A DNA stretch of 64,000 nt from an uncultured Cohaesibacter sp. (lineage in GTDB: Bacteria > Pseudomonadota > Alphaproteobacteria > Rhizobiales > Cohaesibacteraceae). Positions within the stretch are counted from its first letter, which is position 1; every line of letters starts with the position of its first letter. The notes beneath the pieces are model-generated. The model did no database searches and was not told where the DNA came from. It worked only from the letters and a program-made list of their open reading frames with translations. The stretch lies in assembly GCF_963667045.1 (NCBI RefSeq), contig NZ_OY762934.1:1977501-2041500 (forward strand), read 5' to 3'. Shown one piece after another: positions 24,041 to 33,578 of the stretch. Position numbers and translations under genes: made by a program.

Positions 24041-24327
24041 GGCGTTCTTTCCGAGCTGCGGTTTACTTTTCGTACAGCTTTATTGTATCTGCCTAATCAG
24101 TATTGGCAAACTTGTTGTCTCTGTGGATTGACTAACATTCAGTACAATCTTTGATGCATATTCCATTCAATACGCTTCAATGGGCTATATTATTCCTGTC
24201 AGAGCTTTGCTATGCAATTCTCATGAACTTATTGCGAGTTTTGGTGACCACTAAACTCTCTTTGTTCGGACTATTCCGACTATCGGGCTTTGCATCATTC
24301 ATCGTTCCACCGGAGTATGAGGACCAA

Positions 24328-24726
24328 GTGCAGAAATACACAGCGACGACCGGATCCATTCAAGTCTTGGTTGTGCCGGAATACCAGCCGGAACAATCAA
24401 CCCCGGACAGAGGGCAACATGTATGGGCCTATCATGTCGAAATCTGCAATCACGGGCAGGCAGACATCAAGCTTCAGGCACGTTACTGGCGCATCATTGA
24501 CGCGCAGGGGCGGATTCAGGAAGTCCATGGCAGCGGAGTGGTGGGCGAGCGCCCGCGTATTGTGGCCGGTAATTCCTTCAAATATAGCTCCGGCTGCCCG
24601 CTGGACAGCGAGAGCGGTTTCATGTCCGGCCACTATGAGATGGAAACGGATGACGGCTTGACCTTCGAAGTCATCATTCCAACCTTCTCGCTGGACATTC
24701 CGGATATGGCCAAGACCATCAACTAA
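24328..24726 (+). CDS. apaG: ApaG protein
   Basis: A 132-residue single-domain beta-sandwich protein of the ApaG/DUF525 family, linked to Co2+/Mg2+ tolerance and to ApaH in other bacteria. Family matches are VLVVPEYQPEQSTPDRGQHV followed by WAYHVEICNHG near the N-terminus and the stretch GSGVVGERPRI, then SGCPLDSESGFMSGHYEM. I chose GTG 24328: AGGA lies 6 bases upstream and the start then coincides with the family N-terminus. The open frame continues to 24151, but that upstream part is AT-rich and unlike ApaG. Confidence 0.88.
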   Translation: MQKYTATTGSIQVLVVPEYQPEQSTPDRGQHVWAYHVEICNHGQADIKLQARYWRIIDAQGRIQEVHGSGVVGERPRIVAGNSFKYSSGCPLDSESGFMSGHYEMETDDGLTFEVIIPTFSLDIPDMAKTIN

Positions 24727-25191
24727 GCTGGGGCCCTGCGCACTTGCCTTAGCCTGACCTCTCCCCGGCGACTGGCAACAGCATTCGGTGCCAGTCCTTT
24801 TCGGCACAAACAGCGCCTATACGCGGCCAGATGCGAGAGATATCAACAGCAAACTTTCTGTGCTGCCGTGCATCTGTCGTCAGCTCCGCTTAAGGCATCT
24901 TCGGTGTCCTGCACTGACAGGTTATCCCAAATCAACCCCGATCCCTGCAGTCAAAACCGCTGGACTTCCTTGCGTTGAGACGAGCAGAAGGGGCTTCGGC
25001 GTCCACAGGTTTGCGCATTTGGTTGCTTCGGGATGGCATTCGGCCCGCTTCTGTTGGAATCTGCCCCATCGGCAATCGCATGGATCACTGTTGCAAAATG
25101 GTTGCTTTCTTTTGGCAAGGTGCTGACGAATAGCGTCTGCTCTCTTTATACTCTTTGCATATTGCATGACTTTCGAACTGGAATTTCCGAC
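24727..25191. other. Intergenic between apaG and phoR
   Basis: About 465 bases with no gene I can support. A short plus-strand frame around 24788-25126 and the upstream extension of the phoR frame have no recognisable content. I looked for Pho-box heptamers (TGTCAT-like, 11-base period) ahead of phoR and did not find a convincing array, so phoR may be expressed from an ordinary promoter. Confidence 0.4.
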
Positions 25192-26532
25192 ATGGCACTC
25201 GACACGCGCAAATCCGGCCTTGCACCTTCAGCTGATCTGGACCGCCTCGTCGGCGGCGGCCCAATGAGCAGACTCTATAGTGCACGCTGGACGCTGATTG
25301 TCGTTACCATCGGCCTTGTCTGGATTGCCATTCAGAATGACGGCGAGGTTTGGCGCGCCGGTCTCGTGCTTCTGGCTGCGGTCGTTGCCACGATGTTTTT
25401 CCCGCGCCGCCGCAAGGTGACGCGCCTCAAGGCCAAGGTGGAAGCACGGCGCAGGGCCATCATCCCGGACCTGCACATGCGCAATCTGGCCGCCGCCCTG
25501 CCCGATCCCTGCTTCATCCTGGATCGGCGTGGCATCGTTCGCTTTGCCAATCAGGCCGGGTCGACCATCTTTGGTAACGTCAAGGAGGGCGACCCGCTGT
25601 CCTTCCGGATACGCCAGCCTGACATGCTGGCGGCGCTCGACAATGTGCTCGATGGCGGTCCGATCGAAAAGGTCGACTATACTCTCAAGAGCCACAGTGA
25701 GCGCTTCTATGAAGCGTGGGTCACACCCATTCACATGAACGCGGAGCCGGAAAAGAATAGTCGGCCGGAATTCATCCTGCTGCTGCTGCATGACCAGACC
25801 GAACAGAAGAACATGGCCCGTATGCGCGCCGACTTCGTCGCCAACGCCAGCCACGAGCTGCGCACCCCCCTCGCCTCGGTGATTGGCTTCATTGAGACAC
25901 TGCAGGGACCGGCAAAAGACGACAGTGTGGCGCGGGGCCGTTTTCTCGCCATCATGCTGGATCAGGCCGAGCGGATGTCCCGCCTCGTCTCCGACCTCCT
26001 GTCCCTGTCGCGAATCGAAATGCGCGCCCACGTTCTGCCGGACACAAGAGTCGACGTCAGCAAGATCATGCGCCACGTGATCGACAGTCTCTCGCCTCTG
26101 GCTGCGGATCTGAATGTCTCGATTGCCACAGGCGGCCTTGATGAGGAACTGTGGGTGGCCGGAGACCGGGACGAACTGGTTCAGGTATTCGAGAATCTCG
26201 TCGAGAATGCACTCAAATATGGCAAGGATGGCGAGAAGGTGGAGGTCAACTGCAGCCAGGTGGTCGATGCCGCAGACGGCCGTGACTATTACGCCATCAA
26301 TGTCAGGGACTTCGGCCCCGGCATCCCGCAGGAGCATCTGCCACGCCTTACGGAGCGCTTCTATCGTGTCGATGTCGCCTCGTCGCGCGAGCAGAAGGGC
26401 ACGGGGCTGGGGCTGGCCATCGTGAAACATATTCTCACGCGCCACCGCGGCAAGCTTCTTGTCGAGAGCACGCCCGGCGAGGGAGCGACCTTTCAGGTCC
26501 GTCTTCCTGCCATAAAAGCTGCGGATTTGTGA
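25192..26532 (+). CDS. phoR: Phosphate regulon sensor histidine kinase
   Basis: The membrane kinase that phosphorylates PhoB under phosphate limitation. In 446 residues: two closely spaced membrane helices (about 33-48, 57-70), a basic stop-transfer PRRRKVTR, a PAS domain (from LAAALPDPCFILDRRGIVRF, about 99-118), HisKA with the phospho-accepting His in NASHELRTPLASVIGF (His221), and the HATPase domain with N box NLVENALKYG, GPGIP and GTGLGLAIVKH. ATG 25192 has GGAA 8 bases upstream; the frame is open to 25033 but without kinase features. Position directly before pstS and the distal phoB fix the assignment. Confidence 0.92.
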   Translation: MALDTRKSGLAPSADLDRLVGGGPMSRLYSARWTLIVVTIGLVWIAIQNDGEVWRAGLVLLAAVVATMFFPRRRKVTRLKAKVEARRRAIIPDLHMRNLAAALPDPCFILDRRGIVRFANQAGSTIFGNVKEGDPLSFRIRQPDMLAALDNVLDGGPIEKVDYTLKSHSERFYEAWVTPIHMNAEPEKNSRPEFILLLLHDQTEQKNMARMRADFVANASHELRTPLASVIGFIETLQGPAKDDSVARGRFLAIMLDQAERMSRLVSDLLSLSRIEMRAHVLPDTRVDVSKIMRHVIDSLSPLAADLNVSIATGGLDEELWVAGDRDELVQVFENLVENALKYGKDGEKVEVNCSQVVDAADGRDYYAINVRDFGPGIPQEHLPRLTERFYRVDVASSREQKGTGLGLAIVKHILTRHRGKLLVESTPGEGATFQVRLPAIKAADL

Positions 26533-26581
26533 CATCCACATGATAGTCCAAAAAATTCTCCATGTATTTCAGTATTTTAAA

Positions 26582-26610
26582 TTGTCACAAAACTGAAATA
26601 CAGATGTCAT
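26582..26610 (+). promoter_or_regulatory. Pho box (three heptamers) upstream of pstS
   Basis: TTGTCAC (26582-26588), CTGAAAT (26593-26599) and ATGTCAT (26604-26610) are spaced by four AT-rich or mixed bases each, giving the 11-base period of PhoB direct repeats (consensus CTGTCAT). Two PhoB dimers could bind in tandem. The site lies about 170 bases before the pstS GTG and 50 bases after the phoR stop, so it should drive pstS and the downstream pst genes. Confidence 0.8.
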
Positions 26611-26777
26611 ATACCCATCACACGAGAGCGATAGGTTGCGCTTGTCCCGGCCATCCGATGACCGAGCTTGCCAGATAGGAGCAAGCCTTTTCAGGAAGGT
26701 CGGCATATTCGTGAGCGCAAGATGAAAAGCCAATTGACTGGCTCGTCGCTCTAAAAACTGACTTATGGAGAGGTCAA

Positions 26778-27818
26778 GTGAAATTCGCTTCTTTTGCTAG
26801 CGCAGCTGCTATTGCTGCCACCGCCGTTCTCGCAGGTACCGCAGCTCAGGCTCGTGATCAGGTTCAGGTAGCCGGATCTTCCACCGTGCTTCCTTATGCA
26901 ACCATCGTTGCTGAAGCTTTTGGCGAAAACTACCCAGATTTCAAAACCCCGGTTGTTGAATCCGGCGGCTCTTCCGCTGGTCTGAAGCAGTTCTGCGCAG
27001 GCGCTGGTGAAGACACCATCGACATTGCCAACGCTTCCCGCAAGATCAAAGACGCTGAAATCAAGACCTGCGCTGAAAACGGCGTCAAGGAAATCATGGA
27101 AGTCAAGATCGGTTACGACGGCATTGTTTTCGCTTCCGACGTAAACGGCCCGGACTTCGCTTTCGAGCCGGTCAACTGGTTCAACGCCCTGGCTCCGAAG
27201 ATCGTCAAGGACGGCAAGCTGGTCGACAACTCCAATACCAAATGGTCTGATATCGACGCTTCCTTCCCGGATTGGGAAATCGCTGCCTACATCCCTGGCG
27301 AAAAGCACGGTACTCGTGAAGTTTTCGAAACCAAGGTTCTGGAAGCTGGCTGCAAGGCCTCTGGTGCTTATGACCTGTACATCGCTTCCGGCCTCGACAA
27401 GAAAGCCGCAGCAAGTGAATGCTTCAAGGTTCGCAAGGACGGTAAAGCCATCGACATCGACGGCGATTACACCGAAACCCTTGCTCGCATCGACAGCAAC
27501 AAAACCGGCTTCGGCGTCTTCGGTCTTGCCTTCTACGAAAACAACATGGACAAGCTGAAAGTGGCGACCATGTCCGGCATTGCCCCGAACGCTGCAGTGA
27601 TCGCAGACGGCACCTATCCGGTTTCCCGTCCGCTGTACTTCTACGTCAAGAAGTCTCACCTGGGCGTCATCCCTGGCCTGCAGGAATATGTTGACTTCTT
27701 CATGTCCGACGACATGACCGGCGAAGGCTCCCCGACCTCTGAATACGGTCTGGTTCCTGCTCCGGAAGCAGAACGCGAAGCCATCAAGGCCGCGATTGCT
27801 GAAGGCAAAACCCTTTAA
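26778..27818 (+). CDS. pstS: Periplasmic phosphate-binding protein
   Basis: Captures inorganic phosphate for the PstCAB importer. Sec signal peptide (residues 1 to about 25: FASFASAAAIAATAVLAGTA then AQA), then a PstS fold: VAGSSTVLPYATIVAEAF with the phosphate-contacting Ser-Ser-Thr, SGGSSAGLKQFC and ANASRKIKDAE. GTG start at 26778, with GGAGAGG 7 bases upstream. At 346 residues it is the usual length. It is the first gene after the Pho box and is separated from pstC by a strong terminator, as expected for a binding protein made in excess. Codon use is noticeably biased toward highly expressed patterns (GCT, GGC, AAG). Confidence 0.95.
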   Translation: MKFASFASAAAIAATAVLAGTAAQARDQVQVAGSSTVLPYATIVAEAFGENYPDFKTPVVESGGSSAGLKQFCAGAGEDTIDIANASRKIKDAEIKTCAENGVKEIMEVKIGYDGIVFASDVNGPDFAFEPVNWFNALAPKIVKDGKLVDNSNTKWSDIDASFPDWEIAAYIPGEKHGTREVFETKVLEAGCKASGAYDLYIASGLDKKAAASECFKVRKDGKAIDIDGDYTETLARIDSNKTGFGVFGLAFYENNMDKLKVATMSGIAPNAAVIADGTYPVSRPLYFYVKKSHLGVIPGLQEYVDFFMSDDMTGEGSPTSEYGLVPAPEAEREAIKAAIAEGKTL

Positions 27819-27834
27819 GGCCCAGCCTGATGAG

Positions 27835-27870
27835 GGCCATGCGCGAGCGAGGCTTGCGCATGGCCTTTTT
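27835..27870 (+). terminator. Terminator between pstS and pstC
   Basis: A perfect 10-bp stem, GGCCATGCGC with GCGCATGGCC (27835-27844 and 27856-27865), followed by TTTTT, 16 bases after the pstS stop. Partial read-through here would give far more pstS than permease transcript. Confidence 0.9.
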
Positions 27871-28089
27871 GTAATTCCGTCAGTTCATGATTCTTCTGGC
27901 TGACAAGCGACCGATGAAAAGGCCCCGTCTTCTGCCAGCTCGCTGGCTCTGCCGACGGGGAGACGTCAAAAGGATCTTCTCCGGCGCTGCGGCCTTGTTC
28001 ATGAGGTGCGCCAGCGTAACAGACCCGGCAGAAGACCCCTGTTCGAAACTGATATGCGATAATCGAAATCGCTCAAGGGGCAGATCATT

Positions 28090-29637
28090 ATGAGCCCGTT
28101 ATGGCTTTTGGCAGCTATCGTTGTTTTCGCGCTGATCGGTGCAGCTCTGGGGCGCAATCGCGCCGTGTCCTGCGTCAACGGAAACATCGCTGAGCTTCAT
28201 TCCCGTCCCGGATATTACGGGTCCTATGTGATGATATGGACCGCGCTTCCGGCGGTTTTCTTCATGGTCGCAGTGCTCATTGCACAGCCCTTCTTCAACA
28301 GTTCAATTATCGATTCCGAACTGCGCACCGGCTACAGCCGGTCGTGTGACCGGGAAATGGCCCGCATTGAAGGAGATGCGGATGCCAAGGTTCCGGCCAT
28401 CTGCACAGACAAGGAACAGTATGAAACCCTCGACACCCGCCGCACCCTCATGAGGAGCGTGGTTGAAAGTGTTGCTGTCGGGGTCAGCCTGCTTGACCAG
28501 GCAACCGCCGACAAGCTGCACAACGGCCTTGTCGCCGTGCGCCCGACCCTGAAAGAGGTTGGGGTGGCTCTGGCAGAGGACGTGCCGACCCCGGTTGTCG
28601 ATGCTGCCAACCGGCTCAATGAAGCCAAGAAGACCGGCGACCATATTCTGCTTGGTGGCGTGGGGCTGCTGCTGATCATTGGGCTGGCGCTCTCCTACCT
28701 GCGCGTTTCGCCGCGACTGCGCGCCAGAAACCTGGTGGAAACCAACATCAAGATTGCGCTGGTGCTGGCCTCCTCGATCGCCATTCTGACGACGGTCGGC
28801 ATCGTCATGTCGATGCTGTTCGAAGCCATCCATTTCTTCAACAAGGTATCGCTGTCCAACTTCTTCTTCGGAACCCAGTGGGACCCGCGCTTCACCTCTG
28901 CCGGACGGGCCGGTGGTGAGGAAGGCTCCTTCGGTCTGCTGCCGCTGATCTGGGGTACGCTCTATATTTCGCTCGTCGCGCTGCTGGTTGCCGTGCCGAT
29001 CGGCATGTTCGCCGCTATCTATATGGCTGAATATGCCAGCAACGCGGTTCGGGCCATTGCCAAGCCACTGCTCGAAATCCTTGCTGGTATCCCCACCATC
29101 GTCTACGGCTTCTTTGCGCTGGTCACGGTCGGCCCGTTCCTCCATGATGCCGGAGCGACGATAGGGTTGAATATTTCCGCAACGTCGGTGCTCACGGCAG
29201 GCTTCGTCATGGGGATCATGCTGATCCCGTTCATTTCCTCCCTGTCGGACGATATCATCACGGCCGTGCCACAATCGCTGCGTGATGGCTCCCTAGGCCT
29301 TGGCGCAACCAAGTCAGAAACCATCAAGAAGGTCATCTTGCCTGCTGCTCTGCCGGGTATCGTCGGCTCCATCCTGCTGGCCGCGTCGCGTGCCATCGGC
29401 GAGACGATGATCGTGGTGATGGCAGCCGGCATTGCCGCCAACCTGACGCTCAACCCGTTTGAAGCCGTGACCACCGTGACCGTCAAGATCGTCAGCCAGC
29501 TGACGGGCGACCTCGAGTTCAACTCGCCCCAGACCCTTGTGGCCTTCGCGCTGGGTATCACCCTGTTCGTTATTACGCTCGGCCTCAACATCTTTGCCCT
29601 GCACATCGTGCGGAAATATCGGGAGCAGTATGACTGA
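28090..29637 (+). CDS. pstC: Phosphate ABC transporter permease PstC, long form
   Basis: One of the two membrane subunits of the high-affinity phosphate importer. At 515 residues it is much longer than the enterobacterial PstC (about 320). The added N-terminal part has two membrane helices (about 4-20 and 45-68), a roughly 110-residue soluble loop rich in charge (RSCDREMARIEGDADAKVP onward) and another helix (185-205). The ordinary permease core follows (from about 220), with the EAA-type loop SLGLGATKSETIKKVILPAA. ATG 28090 has AAGGGG upstream. The stop overlaps the pstA start by one base (TGATG). The extension is common to PstC of Rhizobiales; its function is unknown. Confidence 0.92.
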   Translation: MSPLWLLAAIVVFALIGAALGRNRAVSCVNGNIAELHSRPGYYGSYVMIWTALPAVFFMVAVLIAQPFFNSSIIDSELRTGYSRSCDREMARIEGDADAKVPAICTDKEQYETLDTRRTLMRSVVESVAVGVSLLDQATADKLHNGLVAVRPTLKEVGVALAEDVPTPVVDAANRLNEAKKTGDHILLGGVGLLLIIGLALSYLRVSPRLRARNLVETNIKIALVLASSIAILTTVGIVMSMLFEAIHFFNKVSLSNFFFGTQWDPRFTSAGRAGGEEGSFGLLPLIWGTLYISLVALLVAVPIGMFAAIYMAEYASNAVRAIAKPLLEILAGIPTIVYGFFALVTVGPFLHDAGATIGLNISATSVLTAGFVMGIMLIPFISSLSDDIITAVPQSLRDGSLGLGATKSETIKKVILPAALPGIVGSILLAASRAIGETMIVVMAAGIAANLTLNPFEAVTTVTVKIVSQLTGDLEFNSPQTLVAFALGITLFVITLGLNIFALHIVRKYREQYD

Positions 29638-30959
29638 TGACTGATACAGCCAACCAATCAACCAAGATCCTTGCAACCAGCAAGAATCGTGACCTGGGCC
29701 TCAAAAGGCGCTACGGTCGAGAGCGCCGCTTCCGGGCGATGGGCGTCGCGGCCATTACCATGGGTGTTCTGTTCCTGTTTCTTCTGTTCTGGTCGATTGT
29801 CACCAAGGGCTATACCGCCTTTCAGCAGACCAAGATCCATCTGGACATCTATCTCAGCGAGCAGTTGATCGATCCGTCGGGCAACCGCGACATCAACGTC
29901 ATACAGATGCCGATCCGCTACAACAAGGTTCTGGAAGCCGCCATCTACAAGGCCGCCGGAATCGATCCCAAGGACAAGACCAAACGCAACGCCATGCGCG
30001 ATGCCAAGAGCCTGCTGTCCAAGGGTGCATCGGTTGACCTGCGCGATCTGGTGGTCGAGAACCCGAGCCTCATCGGCACCCGCATCGATTATTGGGCATT
30101 GGCCGACGGCGACGTGGACAGCTTCCTGAAGGGTCAGATCCCGCGCGACATTCCTGAATCCAAGCGCAAGATCAACGACGCCCAGATCGCGATCATCGAT
30201 GACATGACCGACAAGGGTGTGCTTGCGAAACAGTTCAACAGCAATCTGTTCTTCAACGGCCCGTCTTCCAGACCCGAGTCCGCCGGTATTGCGGTTGCGG
30301 TTATCGGTTCGGTTTTCATGATGCTGATCGTTTTGGTTCTGGCCTTGCCGATCGGTGTTGCCGCCTCAATCTATCTTGAGGAATTCGCACCGAAAAACCG
30401 CTGGACCGACTTTATCGAGGTGAACATCAACAACCTTGCCGCAGTGCCGTCCATCGTCTTTGGTCTGCTGGGGCTTGCGGTATTCATCAACTTTGCCGGT
30501 CTGCCGCGTTCAGCCTCGCTTGTTGGCGGTCTGGTGCTGACCCTGATGACACTGCCGACCATCATCATCGCCACCCGGTCGGCGCTGAAGGCGGTTCCGC
30601 CCTCGATCCGTGAAGCCGCTCTGGGCGTGGGGGCTTCCAAGACGCAGGCGATCTTCCATCATGTCCTGCCGCTGGCAACGCCTGGCATTCTGACTGGCAC
30701 CATCATCGGTCTGGCGCAGGCTCTGGGCGAAACGGCACCGCTGCTGATGATCGGCATGGTAGCCTTCATCAAGGATTTCCCGGCGACCCCGCTTGACCCG
30801 GCAACGGCCCTGCCCGTTCAGATCTACATGTGGTCGGGCGAGGCCCAGCGCGCCTTCACCGAGCGTACGTCAGCCGCGATCCTGATCCTTCTGGCGTTCC
30901 TTGCGCTGATGAACATTTCCGCGGTGCTTTTGCGCCGCCGCTTCGAGCGTCGCTGGTAA
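29637..30959 (+). CDS. pstA: Phosphate ABC transporter permease PstA, long form
   Basis: The second membrane subunit. The 440 residues start with a basic cytoplasmic tail, one helix (about 38-58), then an approximately 150-residue periplasmic domain (DUF3333 type: [41 protein letters not shown]) absent from enterobacterial PstA, and the regular five-helix permease domain with the coupling loop [20 protein letters not shown]. Overlaps pstC by one base; 83 bases separate it from pstB. Together with the long PstC it gives this importer a large periplasmic mass that could contact PstS or a sensor; that is inference. Confidence 0.92.
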   Translation: MTDTANQSTKILATSKNRDLGLKRRYGRERRFRAMGVAAITMGVLFLFLLFWSIVTKGYTAFQQTKIHLDIYLSEQLIDPSGNRDINVIQMPIRYNKVLEAAIYKAAGIDPKDKTKRNAMRDAKSLLSKGASVDLRDLVVENPSLIGTRIDYWALADGDVDSFLKGQIPRDIPESKRKINDAQIAIIDDMTDKGVLAKQFNSNLFFNGPSSRPESAGIAVAVIGSVFMMLIVLVLALPIGVAASIYLEEFAPKNRWTDFIEVNINNLAAVPSIVFGLLGLAVFINFAGLPRSASLVGGLVLTLMTLPTIIIATRSALKAVPPSIREAALGVGASKTQAIFHHVLPLATPGILTGTIIGLAQALGETAPLLMIGMVAFIKDFPATPLDPATALPVQIYMWSGEAQRAFTERTSAAILILLAFLALMNISAVLLRRRFERRW

Positions 30960-31042
30960 GGCGGCATAGCAAACAGGTTTGTACTGCCGGGCAGCCGCAA
31001 GAGATGGCGCCTGGCGATCACAGGACAAAGAAAGCATTGATC

Positions 31043-31849
31043 ATGCAGGATACCAACCAGACCTTCAAGGCGGACAGCGATGTCCGTTCCAACCCGATCA
31101 AGATGTCGGGTGAAAAAGTGACCGTTCACTATGGTGCAAAGCAGGCCCTGTTCGATGTCGATCTGAAGATCGAGGAAAATCAGGTGACGTCGCTGATCGG
31201 CCCGTCCGGCTGTGGCAAGTCCACCTTCCTGCGCTGCCTCAACCGCATGAATGACACCATCGACATCTGCCGTGTCGGCGGTACCATTAAGCTCGACAGC
31301 ACGGATATCTACAATCCGGACGTCGATGTGGTCGAGCTGCGTGCCCGCGTCGGCATGGTGTTCCAGAAGGCCAACCCGTTCCCGAAAAGCATCTTCGAGA
31401 ATGTCGCCTATGGTCCGCGCATCCACGGCCTTTGCCGCACCAAGGCGGAGATGGACGAGATTGTCGTCACCTCCTTGCAGAAGGCTGGCCTGTTCGAGGA
31501 AATCAAGGACCGTCTCGATGAGCCGGGCACCGGTCTTTCCGGTGGCCAGCAGCAGCGCCTTTGCATTGCCCGCGCCATTGCCGTCAGCCCCGAAGTCATC
31601 CTGATGGACGAGCCCTGCTCGGCGCTCGACCCGATTGCCACGGCCAAGGTCGAGGAACTGATCGACGAGCTGCGGGAGAATTACACGATCGTCATCGTGA
31701 CCCATTCCATGCAGCAGGCCGCTCGCGTTTCCCAGCGCACTGCCTTCTTCCATATGGGCAATCTGGTTGAGGAAGGTCCGACTGACCAGATCTTTACCAA
31801 CCCGGTTGATCAGAGAACCCAGGATTATATCACCGGCCGTTTCGGCTAA
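31043..31849 (+). CDS. pstB: Phosphate ABC transporter ATP-binding protein
   Basis: The ATPase of the importer. All ABC motifs are present in 268 residues: Walker [10 protein letters not shown] (about 54-62), Q-loop [14 protein letters not shown], signature [16 protein letters not shown], Walker [14 protein letters not shown] and the H-loop VIVTHSM. ATG 31043 lies at the family N-terminus; the same frame is open further left only over the pstA end. The C-terminal [15 protein letters not shown] is typical of PstB. Followed by phoU after 77 bases. Confidence 0.96.
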   Translation: MQDTNQTFKADSDVRSNPIKMSGEKVTVHYGAKQALFDVDLKIEENQVTSLIGPSGCGKSTFLRCLNRMNDTIDICRVGGTIKLDSTDIYNPDVDVVELRARVGMVFQKANPFPKSIFENVAYGPRIHGLCRTKAEMDEIVVTSLQKAGLFEEIKDRLDEPGTGLSGGQQQRLCIARAIAVSPEVILMDEPCSALDPIATAKVEELIDELRENYTIVIVTHSMQQAARVSQRTAFFHMGNLVEEGPTDQIFTNPVDQRTQDYITGRFG

Positions 31850-31926
31850 GTTATTTATTCGCCTTCTCTGGCCCGAGGAAACAGCTATCCTTTCGGGCAG
31901 ACTGCGAATGCAAGGAGAGATTCGAG

Positions 31927-32598
31927 ATGAGCGAACATACAGTCAGCTCCTATGATGACGACCTGCGTGGCTTGACCGGTCGCATCGCCGAAATGGGTGG
32001 TCAGGCCGAGCGCATGGTAGAGGAATCCATCAACGCCCTGATGCGTCAGGACGTGGCGGCAGCACAGGCAACGGCTGCCAAGGATGCCGCCATCAACAAG
32101 ATGGATCAGGAAATCGAGGAAAAGGCCGTCCTGATCATTGCCCGCCGCCAGCCGATGGCTCAGGACCTTCGCCAGATCATCGGTGCGTTGCGCATCGCGA
32201 CCGATCTGGAACGCGTGGCCGATCTGGGCAAGAACATTGCCCGCGCCACCAGTGCGCTTGAAGGCAAGTCGCCTCCCAAGCAGCTGCTGCACGGCATCGA
32301 ACACATGGCCGAGATCGCCCTCGACCAGCTGCGCTCCGTGCTTGACGCCTACACCACGTCTGACGCAAACGCCGCCATTGCCGTGGTCAAGCGCGACGAC
32401 GAGGTGGACCTGCTCTATCGCTCGCTGTTCCGCGAATTCCTCACCTATATGATGGAAGATCCGCGTAACATCAGCTACTGCGCCAACCTGCTGTTTGTCG
32501 CCAAGCATCTGGAACGCGTCGGCGACCATGCCACCAACATTGCCGAAAGCGTCTACTATGTGAAGACCGGCAAGGTGATGGAAGATCGCACCCTGTAA
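31927..32598 (+). CDS. phoU: Phosphate signalling regulator PhoU
   Basis: Links PstB activity to PhoR and so represses the regulon when phosphate is ample. The 223 residues form two three-helix PhoU repeats: the first around MGGQAERMVEESINALMR with the metal-binding EKAVLIIARRQPMAQDLRQI; the second around EIALDQLRSVLDAYTT with the repeat DPRNISYCANLLFVAKHLER and VGDHATNIAESVYYVKTG. ATG 31927 with AAGGAGAG upstream. It follows pstB and precedes phoB, as in other Rhizobiales. Confidence 0.96.
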   Translation: MSEHTVSSYDDDLRGLTGRIAEMGGQAERMVEESINALMRQDVAAAQATAAKDAAINKMDQEIEEKAVLIIARRQPMAQDLRQIIGALRIATDLERVADLGKNIARATSALEGKSPPKQLLHGIEHMAEIALDQLRSVLDAYTTSDANAAIAVVKRDDEVDLLYRSLFREFLTYMMEDPRNISYCANLLFVAKHLERVGDHATNIAESVYYVKTGKVMEDRTL

Positions 32599-32759
32599 CA
32601 GCCGCGAGGGGACTGGCAACCGGTCGGCCCCCTCATCCAACTCCCGGCGAAAGCCAGGACAGACAGGGCACAGGCCCTTGTGTCTGTCCTCACCAAAGGT
32701 CAGATCCGAGCGACAGTTTCATGTCCACCGTCCGGATCCCAGAATGCGGAAAATTGGTT

Positions 32760-33458
32760 ATGAGCCCGAAAGTCATGATCGTTGAAGATGAAGAAGCCCT
32801 CAGTCTGCTTCTTCGCTATAATCTTGAGGCCGAGGGCTATCAGGTTGAAGTGATCGCGCGCGGCGATGAAGCCGAAAGCCGCCTGCAGGAAGAACTGCCA
32901 GACCTGTTGCTGCTCGACTGGATGTTGCCCGGCCTGTCCGGTATCGAGCTGTGCAGACGGTTGCGCGCCAAGCCGAAGACCGTCAAGCTGCCGGTTATCA
33001 TGCTGACGGCCAGAGGCGAGGAATCCGAACGGATCAGGGGACTTTCGACTGGTGCTGACGACTATGTCGTCAAGCCATTCTCCGTGCCCGAGCTGATGGC
33101 CCGCGTCCGCGCCATCCTGCGCCGGGCCAGCCCTGATCTCGTAGCCACGATCCTGAAGGCCGGAGATCTGGAACTCAACCGGGAAACCCACCGGGTCAAA
33201 CGCGCCAATCGCGAAGTCAATCTGGGGCCAACCGAATATCGTCTGCTGGAGTTCCTGATGCAGAATCCGGGCCGTGTCTACTCGCGCGAGCAGCTGCTCG
33301 ATGGTGTCTGGGGCCATGATGTCTATGTCGATGAGCGCACTGTCGACGTCCATGTCGGCCGCCTGCGCAAGACGATCAATCGTGGTCGCGCCAAGGACCC
33401 GATCCGAACCGTGCGTGGCTCCGGCTACAGCTTCGACGATCAGTTCTCCGTCGAGTAG
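32760..33458 (+). CDS. phoB: Phosphate regulon response regulator
   Basis: DNA-binding response regulator of the OmpR/PhoB class and the protein expected to bind the Pho box ahead of pstS. Receiver domain: acidic pocket VEDEE (near residue 8-12), phospho-Asp in LLLLDWMLPG (about 54), and KPFS lysine. Winged-helix domain: GPTEYRLLEFLMQNPG, then SREQLLDGVWG, VDVHVGRLRKTI and VRGSGYSF. ATG 32760 matches the family N-terminus (SPKVMIVEDEE); ATG 32721 would add 13 residues. A strong terminator follows at 33518. Confidence 0.94.
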   Translation: MSPKVMIVEDEEALSLLLRYNLEAEGYQVEVIARGDEAESRLQEELPDLLLLDWMLPGLSGIELCRRLRAKPKTVKLPVIMLTARGEESERIRGLSTGADDYVVKPFSVPELMARVRAILRRASPDLVATILKAGDLELNRETHRVKRANREVNLGPTEYRLLEFLMQNPGRVYSREQLLDGVWGHDVYVDERTVDVHVGRLRKTINRGRAKDPIRTVRGSGYSFDDQFSVE

Positions 33459-33517
33459 GCCAAAGCGCTGTTTGCGCCAGACTGTTCCGCTACACCACTT
33501 AACAGGTCATCCAATGA

Positions 33518-33554
33518 AAAGCCCTGCTTCGGTCCGAAGCAGGGCTTTGATTTT
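33518..33554. terminator. Bidirectional terminator between phoB and L,D-transpeptidase
   Basis: A perfect 15-bp stem, AAAGCCCTGCTTCGG with CCGAAGCAGGGCTTT (33518-33532 and 33534-33548), one-base loop, followed by GATTTT on the plus strand and TTCATT on the minus strand. It closes the pho operon and also ends the convergent gene. Confidence 0.92.
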
Positions 33555-33578
33555 ACCCGCAGTCAGCAGAGGCCACAC

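Noticed and set aside
24151-24327. N-terminal extension of apaG with a membrane-like segment
   Set aside because: Composition is AT-rich and unlike ApaG; the GTG at 24328 starts exactly at the family N-terminus with AGGA upstream.
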